A DNA stretch of 64,000 nt, from assembly GCF_009811655.1 (NCBI RefSeq), contig NZ_BGJX01000001.1:1-64000 (forward strand), given 5' to 3'. Below, piece after piece: positions 51,144-60,698 of the stretch (positions within the stretch are counted from its first letter, which is position 1; each line of letters starts with the position of its first letter). Both the position numbers and the translations under genes were made by a program. This DNA is from Methylosinus sp. Ce-a6 (GTDB taxonomy: Bacteria; Pseudomonadota; Alphaproteobacteria; Rhizobiales; Beijerinckiaceae). The notes beneath the pieces are model-generated. The model was not told the DNA's origin. It searched no databases and saw only the letters and a list, made by a program, of their open reading frames with translations.

Positions 51144-53823
51144 AGCCTGCTCCCTGTCGGCCGACGCTTTGTTCCTCGCGCCCGGCTCCCGTCCCATTCG
51201 ATTGCGCATTGGCCGTTCCGCCATCCGACGCGGCCATCGCATTCGCGCCATCCGCGCGCTGGCCGATCTGGATCGTGCAGGAATCGACGACGCAACCGGA
51301 CGCCTGCATCGCCTCGACGAGTTGGTCGCGCGTCGAGTCGAGCCGCCGGAGCGCCTCTGTCGATTCGACGCTGATGCGCATGTCGATTCCCGAATGCGCG
51401 AGTCTCATCTTGACCGTGACCGCGCCGAGAGACGCGGGCTCCAATTCGATCGTCAACATTTTCGGCGCGACGCTCTGACGCTGCGGGTCGGCGACGGCGA
51501 CCGCGCGTTCGCCCGCCACCGTCGACGCCGCCAAAGATGCAGAGGCGATCAGGCTGCGCGCCTGCGGCGCGAGCAGTTCGGCGAAAGCGGACGGCAATTG
51601 CGTAACAGGCGCGAGAATGGCGAGTGTTCCGATCGGCTGCGGCGCGACATCGCTCGTCGACGCATCATCCGCCGACGCCGCGGCGCCGGCCGTCGCGACG
51701 GCAGACTGAAAATCGGCTCGTCTCTCAGACGACGCTTCCGGCGCGGCGGCGCTCACTGTCGAATCCGCTTGCGCCTCGCCGAAGCTCAGCACCCGCCGAG
51801 CCACCGCAAACGCGCCGCGATCGGACCCTCGATCGCCCCGGGACGCGTCGCCGCCAGCGCCCTGCGCGATCGCAGCCGACGCGAAGAGGGCGGTGGACGA
51901 ATCGAGTGGCGCGGCGGCCTCGGAACCGATCGATTGTCGATCAATCGCCGCGCGACTGTTCGAGGCCGGCGCGGCCTGGCGATCTCCAGCCACGGTCGCA
52001 ACGGTCGGCGTGACCGAAACGGCAATGGAGGCGCGGGCTGTCGCAGGCCCATTGTCGAACGCGACGGCCGTGACCGACGGCGCGACCTCTGAGACTTGTG
52101 CGGCCAGCGTCACTTGTGGCGCGGCGACGCTTGTCTGGGCAGCAGCATCATCGGCGCCACCGCGCTCAGCGGCAGGTTTTGCGATATTCGCCGCCGCCGA
52201 GTCGAAACCGCGAAACGCAAACCCTCGCTCATTACGAGCTTCGGCGACAATAGCCGACGACGCATCCTTGCCCGCGGCACGAGGATAAGAATCGGAATCC
52301 GTAATGTCAGACGACGATGCGGCGCCCGCGAACGCCTGCTGCCGTGCCGCAGCAAAGCTCCCGCCGGAGACGTCACGCAGATCGAATGGTGAGATCGCGC
52401 CTGCGTGGTTGCGGGCGACCGGCTCGAACGCGGAAGAGTCGCCCTCGGAGACATCCATCGAGACGCCCTGCTCGATTTCGGTCGGCAGCATCGCCGTCGA
52501 CTCGCCGTCGGACGGCGTCGCCGCGGCGACGCGAATTTCCGGTCTTCGCGACGGCGACATCGCGCCATCGAATGAGGAAACGGTCGTCCTTACCTCCCTT
52601 CGCTGCGCGGGCGGCTGCGCGGCCTGCGCCGACGTCCTCCTCACATCGGACGGAAAGGTCGCGCCGACGTCACCGGCCGCCGTTGCGTTCGGCGCCGATG
52701 CGGCGTCCTCGAGCGAAATCACTCTATCGCTGGACATTGCGGCGAATGATTTGAACGCCTCGTCATTCGACGAGCTCCGATCCGATGGCGAGCTCGTCGT
52801 GTCCGCCGTCTGCATCGACGATGACGGCGCGGCGGAACGCGGCGCGCGAAGCAGACTGGCGAAGGTCCGATCATCGCTGTCGCTCGGACGAGTCGCGCTC
52901 GAAGCGGAAGGACCGCTCCGCGCGCCGACGCGGACTCCGTAGGGCGCTGCGGAACTTCCGCTCGCGACAGCGACGGTCCCCGAACTCGCAGTCGATGACG
53001 CATTCGCGGCGACTCGTTCTCCAGCGCCGACGGTTGCGAGGAGCGGCGCTTTCGGCGACTGCGCGGCCGCGCCATCCGCGAATGACGCGCTGCTCGAATC
53101 CCTCGTCGTGAAGAGCGCGACGCTTGCGTTGGGCGCGGGCGCTGCCGTGGAGCTAGCGGCAAATGTCGCGCCGATGTCGAAGGTCGAAGATGCGCGCGGG
53201 ATCGTCGACACAGCTGCAGAGTCGGAGAGAGCGCCGGAGAGGCTCGGCTGGCGTGGCGTCGAAGGCGCCCCTCCAGCCGGCGCCTGCGCCTCGGCAATGG
53301 AAGATCGCGACATCCCGGCATCATCGTCGACAGCGCGCCTATCCGACGCAAACGTGAACGGCGCCGGAGCGGTCGGCGCTGCGGGCGATGAAAATTCGCG
53401 CGCGGTCGCTGCGCCGCTCGCCGCCGGAATCGAGGCGCCCTGCTCGGCCGTCGAAAGAGCATCGTCTCCCGTCGACGAACCCAACTCTCTGGCGATCGCT
53501 GTGGGCGGCCGACTCATGTCGTAGGCCGGCGCCGTGACGAAGATCTGCAGCGGCGTCGGCGAATTGCTCGCCGGGTCGGCGGCCGACCTTTCGTCGCAGG
53601 CGCGACGATCGGAGCGATTGTCCCAAATATCGTTCGCATCGGCGGCGTCGTCGACGGCATCGGCGCGAGCCGCGGATGCGTCGCGATTGTCGAGATCGGA
53701 GAGGAGCGAGGCGAATTGGCGCACAGTCGCGGCTTCGGCGTCGTTCCGACCTCGGGATGGAGATTCTTTCCGATCGCTGTGCAGAGGGCCGGTGAAATTG
53801 GCCAAGAGAGCGTCTAGAGTCAT
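51028..53823 (-). CDS. fliK: Flagellar hook-length control protein FliK (MotD-like)
   Basis: A 931-residue protein, much longer than the enterobacterial FliK (about 400). Residues 1 to about 780 are low-complexity, rich in Ala, Ser, Thr, Asp and Pro, as expected for a molecular ruler. Residues about 785-860 contain the conserved C-terminal switch domain: KMLTIELEPASLGAVTVKMRLAHSGIDMRISVESTEALRRLDSTRDQLVEAMQASG. A Gly/Arg/Glu-rich tail follows. It overlaps the motC stop (ATGA). In rhizobia this gene position is called motD/fliK. Confidence 0.9.
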   Translation of the reverse strand: MTLDALLANFTGPLHSDRKESPSRGRNDAEAATVRQFASLLSDLDNRDASAARADAVDDAADANDIWDNRSDRRACDERSAADPASNSPTPLQIFVTAPAYDMSRPPTAIARELGSSTGDDALSTAEQGASIPAASGAATAREFSSPAAPTAPAPFTFASDRRAVDDDAGMSRSSIAEAQAPAGGAPSTPRQPSLSGALSDSAAVSTIPRASSTFDIGATFAASSTAAPAPNASVALFTTRDSSSASFADGAAAQSPKAPLLATVGAGERVAANASSTASSGTVAVASGSSAAPYGVRVGARSGPSASSATRPSDSDDRTFASLLRAPRSAAPSSSMQTADTTSSPSDRSSSNDEAFKSFAAMSSDRVISLEDAASAPNATAAGDVGATFPSDVRRTSAQAAQPPAQRREVRTTVSSFDGAMSPSRRPEIRVAAATPSDGESTAMLPTEIEQGVSMDVSEGDSSAFEPVARNHAGAISPFDLRDVSGGSFAAARQQAFAGAASSSDITDSDSYPRAAGKDASSAIVAEARNERGFAFRGFDSAAANIAKPAAERGGADDAAAQTSVAAPQVTLAAQVSEVAPSVTAVAFDNGPATARASIAVSVTPTVATVAGDRQAAPASNSRAAIDRQSIGSEAAAPLDSSTALFASAAIAQGAGGDASRGDRGSDRGAFAVARRVLSFGEAQADSTVSAAAPEASSERRADFQSAVATAGAAASADDASTSDVAPQPIGTLAILAPVTQLPSAFAELLAPQARSLIASASLAASTVAGERAVAVADPQRQSVAPKMLTIELEPASLGAVTVKMRLAHSGIDMRISVESTEALRRLDSTRDQLVEAMQASGCVVDSCTIQIGQRADGANAMAASDGGTANAQSNGTGAGREEQSVGRQGAGYGGQDSDRRRGAGGETSEPTSKSEARRGADRRGNGVYL

Positions 53824-54980
53824 CGGCGCGTCGCCCGTTGAAGCATCGCATCGGCGTCTGTCAACGCCTGCCGCGCCGATCGCTCCACCGTCGATTCCGG
53901 TCGCGTCTGCTCCGGCTCCGACGCGGTCGCCGCAGCAGCTGACACGCCGTCGGACGCGCCTTGGAGACGAGCGATCGCGGCGGTCACGATATTGCGCACC
54001 TCGAGGTCCGCAAACGACAAAGTCCTCGGGTCGATTTTCTGAAACTCCGACGCGGCCGTCTCGAAATCGCCCGTGAGCCCGGCGAGCGCGGCGCGATAGA
54101 ATTCGACGCGCGCGCGCGCCGCAGCGGAGTCCGCCAGCGGTCCGGCATATTGGGTTTCGGTCGTCGCCAATGCGACGCGTCCGTTGAGAATGGCGTAACG
54201 CGCGACACCCATATGCGTCTCGAAGCGCAAGGCGGCCGGCGCGCCCTTCAGCATCGCGCGAAATTCGGCGAACCGCGAACTATTGTCACCGACGGCGGCG
54301 CGCAAGGTCGCTGCGCGCATCTCGTCCCAATAGTTGCGGGAAAATGGCGATTTCGCATATTGTGCGCCATAGCGACGTCCGAGCACCAGAAATTTATTCG
54401 GGTCCTGAACGGCGTCGACGATCGACAGCTCGCGGCGCAACGCCGCTTCCTCGACGAGCGAGCTCGGCATCAGCAGGCGCGCGAGGTCGAACAATTCGCG
54501 CGCCTTCGCCTTGTCGGAGGAAATCGACAGTCCGCCCTGTATCAGCGCCAGATGCGCGGCGAGCGTGTCGGTATAGGCGCGCGCGTCGAGCGCCGTCAGC
54601 AATTTTGTGGCTTCTTCAAAGCGCCCCTCCGCATAGGCTAGCGCGCCATCGAGGAGCTGCGTCTCCGCCTCCGGCACAAGATGCGCGTCGACGATCTTAC
54701 GAACCGAGCGCGCCGGGCCGCCGCAGAACAGAAAGATCGCCGCCGCGGCCGTATTGCTTCTGTCCTTCCAGGCATCGCCGTCGAGCGATCCCACGACCTG
54801 CTCGATGCGCTCTATCTGCGCCGAAATGGCGGCGCGCGCGCCTGTCGCGCCCTGCGCCATCGAGCCTTGCAGCGCATTGAGCGCTCGCACCTGTTCAGTG
54901 AGCTCTCCCGCTCGGGCGCAGGATGTGAAAGGACCAACCAGGCTGGCCGCCAGAAGAGCCGCTCGCGCAGAATTTTTCAA
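53820..54980 (-). CDS. motC: Periplasmic motility protein MotC
   Basis: A 386-residue exported protein specific to rhizobial-type motors. Signal peptide about 1-24, then a helical-repeat body including FLFCGGPARSVRKIVDAHLVPEAETQLLDGALAYAEGRFEEATKLL and FSRNYWDEMRAATLRAAVGDN. MotC binds the periplasmic part of MotB and supports stator activity, with MotE as its chaperone (established in Sinorhizobium). It overlaps motB by ATGA and fliK by ATGA. Confidence 0.92.
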   Translation of the reverse strand: MKNSARAALLAASLVGPFTSCARAGELTEQVRALNALQGSMAQGATGARAAISAQIERIEQVVGSLDGDAWKDRSNTAAAAIFLFCGGPARSVRKIVDAHLVPEAETQLLDGALAYAEGRFEEATKLLTALDARAYTDTLAAHLALIQGGLSISSDKAKARELFDLARLLMPSSLVEEAALRRELSIVDAVQDPNKFLVLGRRYGAQYAKSPFSRNYWDEMRAATLRAAVGDNSSRFAEFRAMLKGAPAALRFETHMGVARYAILNGRVALATTETQYAGPLADSAAARARVEFYRAALAGLTGDFETAASEFQKIDPRTLSFADLEVRNIVTAAIARLQGASDGVSAAAATASEPEQTRPESTVERSARQALTDADAMLQRATRR

Positions 54981-56074
54981 CGATCGCTCCTGCGCAGCAA
55001 AATTTCGATGCGGCGATTGACGGCCGCGAGCGGCTCTTTGGGCGTCTTCAGCCGACGATCCGCATAGCCGGCGATCTTCACGACGCGCTTGTCCGAAACG
55101 CCTCCACGCACGAGCATGTAATAGGCCATGTTGGCGCGATCTGATGAGAGGCGCCAGTTGTCATAGGTCGCCGATTTGTAAGAGCGGCCGTCGGTATGGC
55201 CACGCAATTCGATCTCGCCGCTCTGCTTCGCCAAGAGCTGGCCGATCTGACCGATGATGCGCACCGCCTGCGGCCTGGGTTCGACGGAGCCGACCGCGAA
55301 CATGGAGAAATTGGCGTCGTCGGTCAGGCTGATAAGCAGCCCCTCCGGCGTCTCCGCGACCTCGACACTCGGCGCGGCGATCTCCGCTTTGACCGCCTTC
55401 TCGACCATGGCCTTCATCGCCGCGACGGACATCTCGCCCTTCTTATTCTCGGCGGGCGGCAATGCGGCCACCGCCGAACGAGGCGGCTGGACCGAGGACT
55501 TGGCGTTGCTCCGCGGCGTCGACGGCGCCGGCTTGGCGCGCTGTCCTTCCACGGGCTCCGCGGCTGTCGTTTTATCGGGCGACCCATTGTCCTCGAAGCG
55601 CTTGTCCACATAGCCGGCGCCATGCGCGCTGCGATCGAAAGGATCGCCGAAAGACGTGGGCTGCGCGGATTTGCCGGCGATCTCCTCGAGCGTCGTCATC
55701 GGATCGTAGAGCAGAGCGGCCTCGTGCTGCGGACTGTCCTTGTCCGAGGAGCTCGACGACGCGGAGGCGAGCGCCCCCTTGTTCGGAGCGGCGCTGGATT
55801 GCTGGCTCTTTCCCTGACCGGCCTCCGCCGGATCGCGCAGTCCCTTATGCGCGGGATTGGAGTCGATGAGTTGGACCGGATTGAAATATTGGACGATCGC
55901 CGCCTTTGTTTCCTTCGAGGTCGAATTGATGAGCCACATCACCAGAAAAAACGCCATCATCGCCGTCATGAAATCCGCGAAGGCGAGCTTCCAGACGCCG
56001 CCGTGATGGCCCTCCTCGTCCTCGCCATGCTTCTTTCGGATGAAGATGATCTCGCTTTCCTCGTGATCGCTCAT
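54977..56074 (-). CDS. motB: Flagellar motor stator protein MotB
   Basis: A 365-residue protein. The cytoplasmic start ends in KLAFADFMTAMMAFFLVMWLI, with the proton-binding Asp at residue 34. A long variable linker (about 80-210) leads to the OmpA-like peptidoglycan-binding domain (GEIELRGHTDGRSYKSATYDNWRLSSDRANMAYYMLVRGGV...AAVNRRIEILLRR). The ATG at 56074 overlaps the fliH stop. It forms the channel with MotA, whose gene is 9 kb away. Confidence 0.96.
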   Translation of the reverse strand: MSDHEESEIIFIRKKHGEDEEGHHGGVWKLAFADFMTAMMAFFLVMWLINSTSKETKAAIVQYFNPVQLIDSNPAHKGLRDPAEAGQGKSQQSSAAPNKGALASASSSSSDKDSPQHEAALLYDPMTTLEEIAGKSAQPTSFGDPFDRSAHGAGYVDKRFEDNGSPDKTTAAEPVEGQRAKPAPSTPRSNAKSSVQPPRSAVAALPPAENKKGEMSVAAMKAMVEKAVKAEIAAPSVEVAETPEGLLISLTDDANFSMFAVGSVEPRPQAVRIIGQIGQLLAKQSGEIELRGHTDGRSYKSATYDNWRLSSDRANMAYYMLVRGGVSDKRVVKIAGYADRRLKTPKEPLAAVNRRIEILLRRSDR

Positions 56075-56727
56075 GCGGGCTCGTCCCCTTCGCGCAGCTG
56101 CGCCATCCACTCGCCGAGGCGCGTTTCGATCGTCGTCGTATCGAGGCGCGCGCGCACGTCGACGCCGCCGACATCGTCGATTTTCGTCGCGACATCCTCG
56201 CTGTTCAGCTTTGCGCAGAGCGCTTCGAGCAGATCCACCGGCCCGCTCAGATGGACCACCGGATTCTCATGATCGGCGAGCAGAATCAGCAGAGTGTCGA
56301 CGAGGCCGACCAGCATTCGCTCGCGAACCTCGCGCACCACGAATGGCTCGAGAATTCGTTCGACCTCGTCGCCGATGCGCGCGGAGAAGCGCCCGAGCGC
56401 GTCGCGAAAATCCCGCCCGAGACGCTCGCCCTCCTCGCGCGCCCAGTGTCGTCGCTCCTCTTCGAGCGTCTGCGCGAATGTGGCGCGCTCCCGTTCTATC
56501 GTCTCGATGCACTCGGCCTTCGCGGATGCGCGACCTTCCTCGAGCAATTGCTCGCGCAGCTCGTCGGTGAGCGCCGGTCGTGGATCTTCGAGCTCGGGCT
56601 CGGACTCGACGATATCTGCTTCGGGCTCCGGCAACACGAGATCGATCGCGAGGGCCGTGGGCTCCGGCGCGACGATCTTCGGCACCTCGTCGAATCGTGG
56701 AAGATAAAAGGCGACCGAGCGCGCCAT
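56071..56727 (-). CDS. fliH: Flagellar export apparatus protein FliH (divergent)
   Basis: A 218-residue protein located between fliF and motB. An acidic N-terminal region is followed by a long charged helix (ECIETIERERATFAQTLEEERRHWAREEGERLGRDF) and a C-terminal domain with ERMLVGLVDTLLILLADHENPVVHLSGPVDLLEAL, the arrangement of FliH/SctL proteins that bind FliI. Sequence identity to classical FliH is low, so the name rests mainly on position and architecture. The ATG at 56727 overlaps the fliF stop by one base. Confidence 0.78.
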   Translation of the reverse strand: MARSVAFYLPRFDEVPKIVAPEPTALAIDLVLPEPEADIVESEPELEDPRPALTDELREQLLEEGRASAKAECIETIERERATFAQTLEEERRHWAREEGERLGRDFRDALGRFSARIGDEVERILEPFVVREVRERMLVGLVDTLLILLADHENPVVHLSGPVDLLEALCAKLNSEDVATKIDDVGGVDVRARLDTTTIETRLGEWMAQLREGDEPA

Positions 56728-58373
56728 CAGACGCGTCCTTCCGCATACATCCACTGCTTCAGTATCGCCACGGCCTGCATCTCGTCGGCTTCGATCAGAC
56801 GTTCCAGGCGTTTCTGCTGCGTGAATCTCTCATGATCGGCGATGTCTTCGATGAGGCCCGTTTCGAGCGCCGAGGCCATGGTGAATTCCGGCGCCTCGAG
56901 CGGCGTGAAGGGCAATTCGACGGCATTGTCGACATCTAGCAACGCCGTAGAATTTTCGGCGATCGCCGGCGGCGCCTCGGCCAGCAAGGCGCGCGTCGCC
57001 GGGCGCAGACCGAAGATGACGAGCATCACAGTTACGGCGATCAGCGCGATCGCATTGATGACGGAGCCGAGCTGATGCGTGAGCGCGTCGGCCCAACCCG
57101 GCGACTCGACCGGACCCATGTCGTTCTCATTGGGCATGAAGTCGACGGCCGAAACCTTGACCGTGTCGCCGCGTTCCTTATGGAGGCCGGCCGCTGTCGA
57201 GACCAGTTGCTCGATCTCCTTGATCTGCCGCTCGACCTCGTCCGGCTTCGGCGAACCCTTGCCGGCGGCGGCGAGGCTCGCGCGATTGACGAGAACGGCG
57301 ATCGAAATATTCTCGACCGTGTAGCCGCCGCTGACCGTCGTGATCGTCTTGGACGAGAGCTCGAAATTGGTGAGCTCTTCGTTCTTCTTGTTCTCGTCGT
57401 TGGATTGCTTGCCCTCGGGAGCCGGCTGCCTGTTGTCCTGCGGAACGTTGCGATCCGCGCTTGCGGCGCCGGTCGTGCTGTTGTTCTGCGAGGTGGAATT
57501 CTCTTTGACGACGCGCACCGATCGCTCGACGCGCGATTCCGGATCGAAAATCGTCTCATTCGTCTGCCTGCGGTCGGTGTTGATGCGCGTGCGCACGCTG
57601 ACCTGAAAGTTCGACAGGCGGAGATAGGGCGTGAGGGTGCGGCGGATGTTGTCTTGAATGTCCTTCGCGACGGTGCGCTCGAGCGTCAGCGTCTTGCCCG
57701 GAACCGCGTCCTTCTCATCTCCCTCGGAAGTGGTCAGCAACATGCCGTCGGTGTTGAGCACCGTCACCTGATCCACCGTCATGCCGGGGATGGCGGCGGC
57801 GACGAGATGTCGGATCGCATGGGCGGCTTTCGAATCGTCGGGGCTCTCCGTGCGAATGACGACCGAGGCGGACGGCGGCTGCTTGGCGCGACGGAACGAC
57901 CCCTCGTCGGCCAGAACGATATGGACTCGCGCCGCCTTCACGCCGCGAATCAGCTGGATTGTGCGGGCGAGCTCGCCTTCGAGCGCGCGAATGCGAGTCA
58001 TCTCCTGCATGAAGGAGGTCAATCCGAGCGATCCGACCTTGTCGAAGAGTTCGTAACCGGCGTTGGCGCTCTGTGGTAGGCCTCTTTCGGCCAGCATCAT
58101 GCGCGCCTGCGCCGTCTGGCCGTAATGGACCGAGACGGCGTTGCCCTCCGGATTGATGTCGAAAGGAATGCCGGCCGATTTCAGCGCAGAGCCGATACGG
58201 CTCACATCTTCGCGATCGAGGCCCGCGTAGAGCACCTCGAAGTTCGGCCGCGAAAGATAATAGGCCCCGACGCCGGTCACCGCCAGGACGAGGACGAAGA
58301 TCATAGCGAGGGCGGCGAGCCTGCGCGGACCGAGGCCGAGCAGATTGTCCCGCAGCTGATACAGGCGATCCAT
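56727..58373 (-). CDS. fliF: Flagellar MS-ring protein FliF
   Basis: A 548-residue membrane-ring protein with a helix near residues 20-42 and a second near 445-465. LSRPNFEVLYAGLDREDVSRIGSALKSAGIPFDINPEGNAV and the LAEGL-like RMMLAERGLPQSANAGYELFDKVGSLGLTSFMQEMTRIRALEGELARTIQLIRGVKAARVHIVLAD segment are diagnostic. The C-terminal tail (TQQKRLERLIEADEMQAVAILKQWMYAEGRV) binds FliG. Length is normal. Confidence 0.98.
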   Translation of the reverse strand: MDRLYQLRDNLLGLGPRRLAALAMIFVLVLAVTGVGAYYLSRPNFEVLYAGLDREDVSRIGSALKSAGIPFDINPEGNAVSVHYGQTAQARMMLAERGLPQSANAGYELFDKVGSLGLTSFMQEMTRIRALEGELARTIQLIRGVKAARVHIVLADEGSFRRAKQPPSASVVIRTESPDDSKAAHAIRHLVAAAIPGMTVDQVTVLNTDGMLLTTSEGDEKDAVPGKTLTLERTVAKDIQDNIRRTLTPYLRLSNFQVSVRTRINTDRRQTNETIFDPESRVERSVRVVKENSTSQNNSTTGAASADRNVPQDNRQPAPEGKQSNDENKKNEELTNFELSSKTITTVSGGYTVENISIAVLVNRASLAAAGKGSPKPDEVERQIKEIEQLVSTAAGLHKERGDTVKVSAVDFMPNENDMGPVESPGWADALTHQLGSVINAIALIAVTVMLVIFGLRPATRALLAEAPPAIAENSTALLDVDNAVELPFTPLEAPEFTMASALETGLIEDIADHERFTQQKRLERLIEADEMQAVAILKQWMYAEGRV

Positions 58374-58441
58374 GGGGGCGTTTCATCGGGTTGACGCGAT
58401 GCGTTGCCCCAATGTGCCTGCGGTGGCTTGCGCGAACTTTG

Positions 58442-58488
58442 CCGGTCTCGTTTCAGACCGGAAAATGTCTCGCCGCTTGCGGCGAGAC
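58442..58488 (-). terminator. Tandem hairpins terminating the downstream flagellin gene
   Basis: On the minus strand, a 10-bp stem (58479-58488 with 58467-58476, GTCTCGCCGC type) follows the flagellin stop and runs into ATTTTC. A second 7-bp stem (58455-58461 with 58442-58448) comes next. Together they separate the flagellin transcript from fliF. Confidence 0.7.
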
Positions 58489-58511
58489 CTTTCCTTGGAG
58501 CGTCGGGCCGA

Positions 58512-59423
58512 TCACTGGAAGAGCTTGAGGATGATCTGGCTGTTCTGGTTGGCGATCGACAGCGACTGGACCCCGAGCTGCTGCTGCGTCTGCAGCGCCT
58601 GCAGCCGGGTCGAGGCTTCGTTCATATCGGCGTCGACGAGCGAGCTCACGCCATTGGTGAGCGCTTCGTTCAACGTCTTGACGAAGGCGGCCTGACCGGT
58701 GACCGTCGTCTGCGTCGCGCCGACCTGAGCGGCGTATTTGGTGAGATCGGCGATCGCCTTGTCGGCGTTGCTCAGCGTGTCGGAGATGACCGCGCTCGAA
58801 GCGACATCCGTCACCGACAGGTTGGTGAGGTCCGTCGCAGCCGTGGCGCCCGTCCCCTGAGCGGCTTCGAGAATGCCCGAGCCGGCGGCTACCGCCGGGG
58901 CTGCGCCGCCGCCGCCGATCAGCGCGGTCGCGTTGAGAGTGATCGTGTTGAGGGCCGACAGCGAAGCGCCGCCGCCATCCGTGTATGATGCGATGAAGGC
59001 GAAGGAGGCCTGGGAGCCGTCGAGAATGTTGAGGCCGTTGAAGCTCGCAGACGTCACGATGCTCTTGAGCTGATTGCTCAGCCCGGTGAGGCTCGTGCCG
59101 ATCTTGGCCGTGTCGGCGCCGGGCTGCGCCGCCTGCGCAACCGCGGATTTGATGTTGTTGATCACCGAGATCGCATTGGTCACGGCGGTCTGGGCGATGT
59201 TGAGGAGAGACGAGCTCACCGTCATCGAGTCGCCGATCGTCGACAGCACGCCCTGGTCGGACTTCATCGTCTCGGCGATCGACCATGTGGAGGCGTTGTC
59301 AGCGGCGCTCGAAATCTTGAGACCCGTCGAGATTTCCTTCTGCGTGTTCGCGAGCGCGTGCTGCGTCGCCCGAAGCGACTGCAGCGCCGTGATAGCCGAG
59401 GAGTTAGTGAGAATGCTGGACAT
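58512..59423 (-). CDS. Flagellin (downstream copy)
   Basis: A 303-residue filament protein. The conserved D0/D1 N-terminus is SSILTNSSAITALQSLRATQHALANTQKEISTGLKISSAADNASTWSIAETMKSDQGVL, and the C-terminus LVDADMNEASTRLQALQTQQQLGVQSLSIANQNSQIILKLFQ. The short variable middle (about 140-200) is Gly/Ala-rich. It is closely similar in length and sequence to the second flagellin, 330 bases upstream, indicating tandem duplication. It has its own terminator, CtrA-like box and conserved leader, so it is probably transcribed separately. Confidence 0.97.
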   Translation of the reverse strand: MSSILTNSSAITALQSLRATQHALANTQKEISTGLKISSAADNASTWSIAETMKSDQGVLSTIGDSMTVSSSLLNIAQTAVTNAISVINNIKSAVAQAAQPGADTAKIGTSLTGLSNQLKSIVTSASFNGLNILDGSQASFAFIASYTDGGGASLSALNTITLNATALIGGGGAAPAVAAGSGILEAAQGTGATAATDLTNLSVTDVASSAVISDTLSNADKAIADLTKYAAQVGATQTTVTGQAAFVKTLNEALTNGVSSLVDADMNEASTRLQALQTQQQLGVQSLSIANQNSQIILKLFQ

Positions 59424-59464
59424 GACTCATCGATCCCTTTTGGGGTGAAACTAGTGACGATTGG

Positions 59465-59533
59465 CATCCCGGAATTTCACCGGCTCGACGGAAACGGCAT
59501 CATGCCTTTGGGCTGGGGGAGCCCTATCCGAAG
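59465..59533 (-). promoter_or_regulatory. Conserved 5' leader of the downstream flagellin gene
   Basis: The stretch from CATCCCGGAATTTCACC through GGCTCGACGGAAACGGCATCATGCC to GCCCTATCCGAAG is nearly identical with 60699-60765 upstream of the other flagellin. It contains the palindrome GGCATCATGCC. It lies 42-110 bases upstream of the start codon, most likely in the transcribed leader, and could be the target of the translational regulator FlbT (inference). Confidence 0.55.
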
Positions 59534-59652
59534 CAGTCGTCGACGGAGCGCCGCCATGTTGCGGGAGCCAATCCACTCGACGACCCGTCGAAACCCATCG
59601 GTCTCGACGGCTACAGCACAGTCTGCACGGTGGTTAACCTAATCAAATAACC

Positions 59653-59667
59653 TTAATAAAGGTCTAA
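59653..59667 (-). promoter_or_regulatory. CtrA-like box upstream of the downstream flagellin
   Basis: On the minus strand it reads TTAG-ACCTTTA-TTAA, 230-244 bases upstream of the flagellin start codon. It has the same one-mismatch form of TTAA-N7-TTAA as the boxes upstream of the other flagellin and of sciP. Confidence 0.5.
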
Positions 59668-59698
59668 ACCGTCAATGACATTGCCGCGCGCGCGCGAC

Positions 59699-59729
59699 AA
59701 AAAAAGCCGCGCCCCGGGGGGCGCGGCTT
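59699..59729 (-). terminator. Rho-independent terminator of the upstream flagellin gene
   Basis: A 12-bp stem (AAGCCGCGCCCC with its complement) followed on the minus strand by seven T residues. It lies 25 bases past the stop codon of the flagellin at 59755. Confidence 0.9.
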
Positions 59730-59754
59730 CTTCCCGAAACTCGGGAGCGGCGGA

Positions 59755-60666
59755 TTACTGGAACAGGCGCAGGATGATCTGGCTGTTCTGATTGGCGATG
59801 GACAGCGACTGAACGCCGAGCTGCTGCTGCGTCTGCAGCGCCTGCAGGCGGGTGGAAGCCTCGTTCATATCCGCATCGACCAGCGAGCTGATGCCGGCGG
59901 TCAGACCATCGTTCAGCGTCTTGATGAAGGCCCCCTGGCCATGGACGCTGGTCTGGGCGGCGCCGATCTGCGCGGCATATTTCGTCAGATCCGCGATGGC
60001 CTTGTCGGCATTCGACAAAGTGTCGTTGATGGTGGCGGTGGAGGAGACGTCGGCGGCCGACAGGGTGGTGAAATTCGTCGCTGCGGTGGCGCCGGTCGCC
60101 TGAGCCACTTCGAGCACGCCCGCGCCGGCCGCGACCGCCGGAGCGGCGCCGCCGCCGCCGATCAGAGCGGTGGCGTTGAGATTGATCGTGTTCAGGGTGG
60201 AAACCGCCGTGCCGGTTCCGTCGCTATAGGAGGCGATGGAGTTGTAGTTGCTGCGAGAACCGTCGAGCAGGTTGAGGCCGTTGAAATTCGCCGAGGTGAC
60301 GACGCTCTTGAGCTGATCGCTGAGGCCCGTGAGGCTCGTGCCGATCTTCGCGAGATCCGCGCCGGGCTGCGCCGCCTGCGCGACGGCCGCTTTGATGTTG
60401 TTGATGACCGAAATGGCGTTGGTCACCGCCGCATTGGCGACGTTGAGCACAGAGGAGCTGACCGCCAGAGAGTCGCTGATCGTGGAGAGAACTCCCTGGT
60501 CCGACTTCATCGTCTGAGCGATCGACCAGGTGGAGGCGTTGTCGGCGGCGGACGAAATCTTCAGGCCCGTCGAAATCTCCTTCTGGGTCGAAGCGAGGGA
60601 CGACTGGACCGAGCGCAGCGACTGCAGAGCGGTGATGGCGGAGGCGTTGGTCAGAATGCTGGACAT
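59755..60666 (-). CDS. Flagellin (upstream copy)
   Basis: A 303-residue filament protein beginning SSILTNASAITALQSLRSVQSSLASTQKEISTGLKISSAADNASTWSIAQTMKSDQGVL and ending LVDADMNEASTRLQALQTQQQLGVQSLSIANQNSQIILRLFQ. It is a close paralogue of the next flagellin, with most differences in the central 140-200 region. The ATG at 60666 is chosen by match with the paralogue; the long in-frame extension upstream is leader sequence. A strong terminator separates it from the second copy. Confidence 0.97.
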   Translation of the reverse strand: MSSILTNASAITALQSLRSVQSSLASTQKEISTGLKISSAADNASTWSIAQTMKSDQGVLSTISDSLAVSSSVLNVANAAVTNAISVINNIKAAVAQAAQPGADLAKIGTSLTGLSDQLKSVVTSANFNGLNLLDGSRSNYNSIASYSDGTGTAVSTLNTINLNATALIGGGGAAPAVAAGAGVLEVAQATGATAATNFTTLSAADVSSTATINDTLSNADKAIADLTKYAAQIGAAQTSVHGQGAFIKTLNDGLTAGISSLVDADMNEASTRLQALQTQQQLGVQSLSIANQNSQIILRLFQ

Positions 60667-60698
60667 GACTCGTCGATCCTTGGATGAGGTGAACGCGA

